Below, in pieces: positions 6,458 to 7,688 of a stretch of DNA of 7,688 nucleotides. Each line of letters begins with the position of its first letter. Position 1 is the first letter of the stretch. Below the pieces are notes generated by a model, which did not search any database, had not been told where the DNA came from, and worked only from the letters and a program-made list of their open reading frames with translations. Source of the DNA: an uncultured Porphyromonadaceae bacterium (GTDB lineage: Bacteria; Bacteroidota; Bacteroidia; Bacteroidales; Muribaculaceae); the NCBI GenBank assembly GCA_947176615.1, contig CAMWRO010000136.1, positions 1-7,688 on the forward strand, given 5' to 3'. Position numbers and translations under genes: made by a program.

Positions 6458-6952
6458 CTAACGGGTTATAATACTGGTTGAGAGGATGCCTATGGCAGTC
6501 CCGACGGTACACATCGTGATGACGGCGGGGAGGCCCTTGGCGCAGAGATAGTTCAGGAATTTACCCGACGGAAAGGCGAGTGTGGTCCCGGCCGGGGTGC
6601 GGCTATAGGCCATCGCGCCGCAGAATGCGCCGAGCACGGCGCCGACAATCATTCCGGCGTGGGAAAGCACCAGCCCGACGAGGGCGCCGGCGAGCGCCGC
6701 ACCGACGATGTAGCCGTTGCCGCGGGTGGAGCGGGTGATGTCGGGGGGGAGCAGATAGCTCAATGCCATGACTATGGCGGCCGCAACGCCCCAGAAAATA
6801 TAAATTGTGACCCCTATATCGACACCCGAGCCGATTCCCGTCAAGAGCAGTCCGGCCCATGCCGTCACGACGCTCCATCGTGACGGGAGAAATGCCAGCA
6901 CCACCGATGTGGCGAGAAGCAGGGAGGCGAATATTGTCATAATTGTTGTCAT
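6458..6952 (-). CDS. Small glycine-rich polytopic membrane protein (DUF456-like)
   Basis: This 164-residue protein consists almost entirely of hydrophobic segments: about 5-22, 28-45, 48-66, a paired glycine-rich hairpin at 80-115 and a last segment at about 138-162. The hairpin (GAALAGALVGLVLSHAG followed by MIVGAVLGAFCGAMA) has repeated GxxxG-type spacing like the tandem glycine-zipper of DUF456 membrane proteins; that family name is a tentative resemblance. An in-frame ATG at 7084 exists, but the ATG at 6952 is chosen because the extra 44 residues are basic, lack any hydrophobic segment and would overlap about 100 nt of the HD-domain gene. With this start the gap to the upstream stop is 31 nt, and the downstream DUF4919-like gene follows after 4 nt. 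The role is unknown; inner-membrane location is inferred. Confidence 0.8.
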   Translation of the reverse strand: MTTIMTIFASLLLATSVVLAFLPSRWSVVTAWAGLLLTGIGSGVDIGVTIYIFWGVAAAIVMALSYLLPPDITRSTRGNGYIVGAALAGALVGLVLSHAGMIVGAVLGAFCGAMAYSRTPAGTTLAFPSGKFLNYLCAKGLPAVITMCTVGTAIGILSTSIITR

Positions 6953-6983
6953 GTTATTAATAACGCGCGTGGGGACGGAATGG

Positions 6984-7688
6984 TTATTTTTTCTCTCCGG
7001 CCGCATCCTCGACCTTGACCGGCGGGACTTTGAGGTCGGGGTAGGAGATGCGCGAGTGGTACATGGTGCGTAACCGGCGGGCAAACTCCTCCTTGATTTC
7101 CTTCACGTCGCTGAATGAGAGCGGGGAGTCGTTATGCAGCCCTTCGGCCACCTGCGAGTCGATGATTTTGTTGACGAGAGCCGAAATGGCTTCGGGAGAG
7201 TGGTCGGTCATCGAGCGTGATGCAGCCTCGACGGCGTCGGCCATCATGAGGATGGAGGTTTCGCGTGAGCGCGGATTTGGCCCGATGTAGCGGAACGGTG
7301 TGTCGTCGACCGCCTCGCCGGGGTGGGCGTTGCAGTAGGTGTTGTAGAAGTAGCGGGCGCGTCCGGCTCCGTGGTGCTCGCGGATGAAGTCTTTGATGAT
7401 AGAGGGCAGTTTGGCTTTGTCGGCCATAGCGACCCCTTCGGTGACGTGGCCTGTTACGATGCGTGCGCTCTGGATGGGGTCGAGAGCGTCGTGGGGGTTG
7501 ACCCCGTGCTGGTTTTCGGTATAGAAAGCGGGGTTTTTAATCTTTCCGATGTCGTGGTAGAGGGCGCCGGCGCGGACAAGCTGGACATTTGCCCCGATGC
7601 GGTGGGCCGCTGCCGACGAGAGGTTGCTGACTGCCATCGAGTGCTGGAATGTGCCGTGGCATTCTTCGGAAAGCTCGCGCAGCAGAGG
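6984..7688 (-). CDS. 7TM-HD (PgpH-like) phosphohydrolase, C-terminal HD domain (partial; 5' end outside window)
   Basis: The frame stays open to the right edge, so 234 C-terminal residues are visible. The internal ATG at 7637 is not the start: upstream codons continue in frame and encode HGTFQHS, which contains the first metal-binding histidine. Counted from the first visible residue, the HD-site residues are H16 (FQHS), H45-D46 in YHDIGKIKNP, H81 in TGHVTEG, H105/H106 in REHHG and D151 in MMADAVEAASRS. The order and spacing match the 7TM-HD family, whose member PgpH of Listeria is a membrane-bound cyclic di-AMP phosphodiesterase. The complete catalytic set suggests an active enzyme. The expected extracytoplasmic and seven-helix regions would lie outside the window. 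The tail after about residue 205 is short and charged (ending EDAAGEKK). It appears to be first in an operon with the two following genes. Cyclic di-AMP as substrate is inferred from the family. Confidence 0.9.
   Translation of the reverse strand, partial: PLLRELSEECHGTFQHSMAVSNLSSAAAHRIGANVQLVRAGALYHDIGKIKNPAFYTENQHGVNPHDALDPIQSARIVTGHVTEGVAMADKAKLPSIIKDFIREHHGAGRARYFYNTYCNAHPGEAVDDTPFRYIGPNPRSRETSILMMADAVEAASRSMTDHSPEAISALVNKIIDSQVAEGLHNDSPLSFSDVKEIKEEFARRLRTMYHSRISYPDLKVPPVKVEDAAGEKK

Noticed and set aside
6953..7084. Upstream start for the small membrane protein, adding 44 residues
   Set aside because: The extension is Arg/Ser/Pro-rich out-of-frame translation of the HD gene's 3' end. 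The ATG at 6952 gives a normal hydrophobic N-terminus.
7635..7637. ATG at 7637 as the true start of the HD-domain protein
   Set aside because: The frame stays open upstream and encodes the HGTFQHS motif with the first metal-ligand histidine, so the gene continues beyond the window.

Overview
The window looks like a chromosomal segment from a Bacteroidales bacterium, possibly of the Muribaculaceae/Bacteroides type; this placement is inferred. Two promoters match the Bacteroidetes TAnnTTTG -7 box, there are no clear Shine-Dalgarno sequences, and the proteins include a DUF4919-type protein, a Bacteroidetes-style AraC regulator, and a receiver plus PEP/pyruvate-binding fusion. Coding DNA is fairly GC-rich and the intergenic DNA AT-rich. 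All seven supported genes lie on the minus strand, so transcription runs from right to left.

Upstream cluster (7688 to 5743). The window opens inside a 7TM-HD (PgpH-like) phosphohydrolase, of which only the C-terminal catalytic HD domain is present; in characterised relatives this domain degrades cyclic di-AMP. It is followed after 31 nt by a 164-residue glycine-rich membrane protein, and after a further 4 nt by a secreted DUF4919-like protein. The spacing suggests one operon.

Regulator (5635 to 4715). A complete AraC-family regulator has its own promoter in the 107-nt gap upstream. That gap also carries a perfect 10-bp inverted repeat beside the -7 box, a candidate autoregulatory operator.

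Downstream cluster (4499 to 1). After a 215-nt intergenic region with seven degenerate 7-bp tandem repeats and a good -7 box come three closely spaced genes. The first encodes a 990-residue protein with two receiver-like domains, a PEP-synthase-type ATP-binding domain and a conserved C-terminal module, but no phosphohistidine or PEP-utilising domain. The second encodes a 462-residue coiled-coil protein that ends exactly in QLSLF, the consensus motif for binding the DNA polymerase sliding clamp. The third is the 5' end of an exported protein, perhaps TolC-like, cut by the window edge.

Most noteworthy are the coiled-coil protein with a C-terminal clamp-binding motif and its co-transcribed partner, the receiver/ATP-grasp fusion. 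Both appear to be conserved families without an assigned function, and they may act together. No RNA genes, CRISPR arrays, insertion sequences or phage genes were seen.
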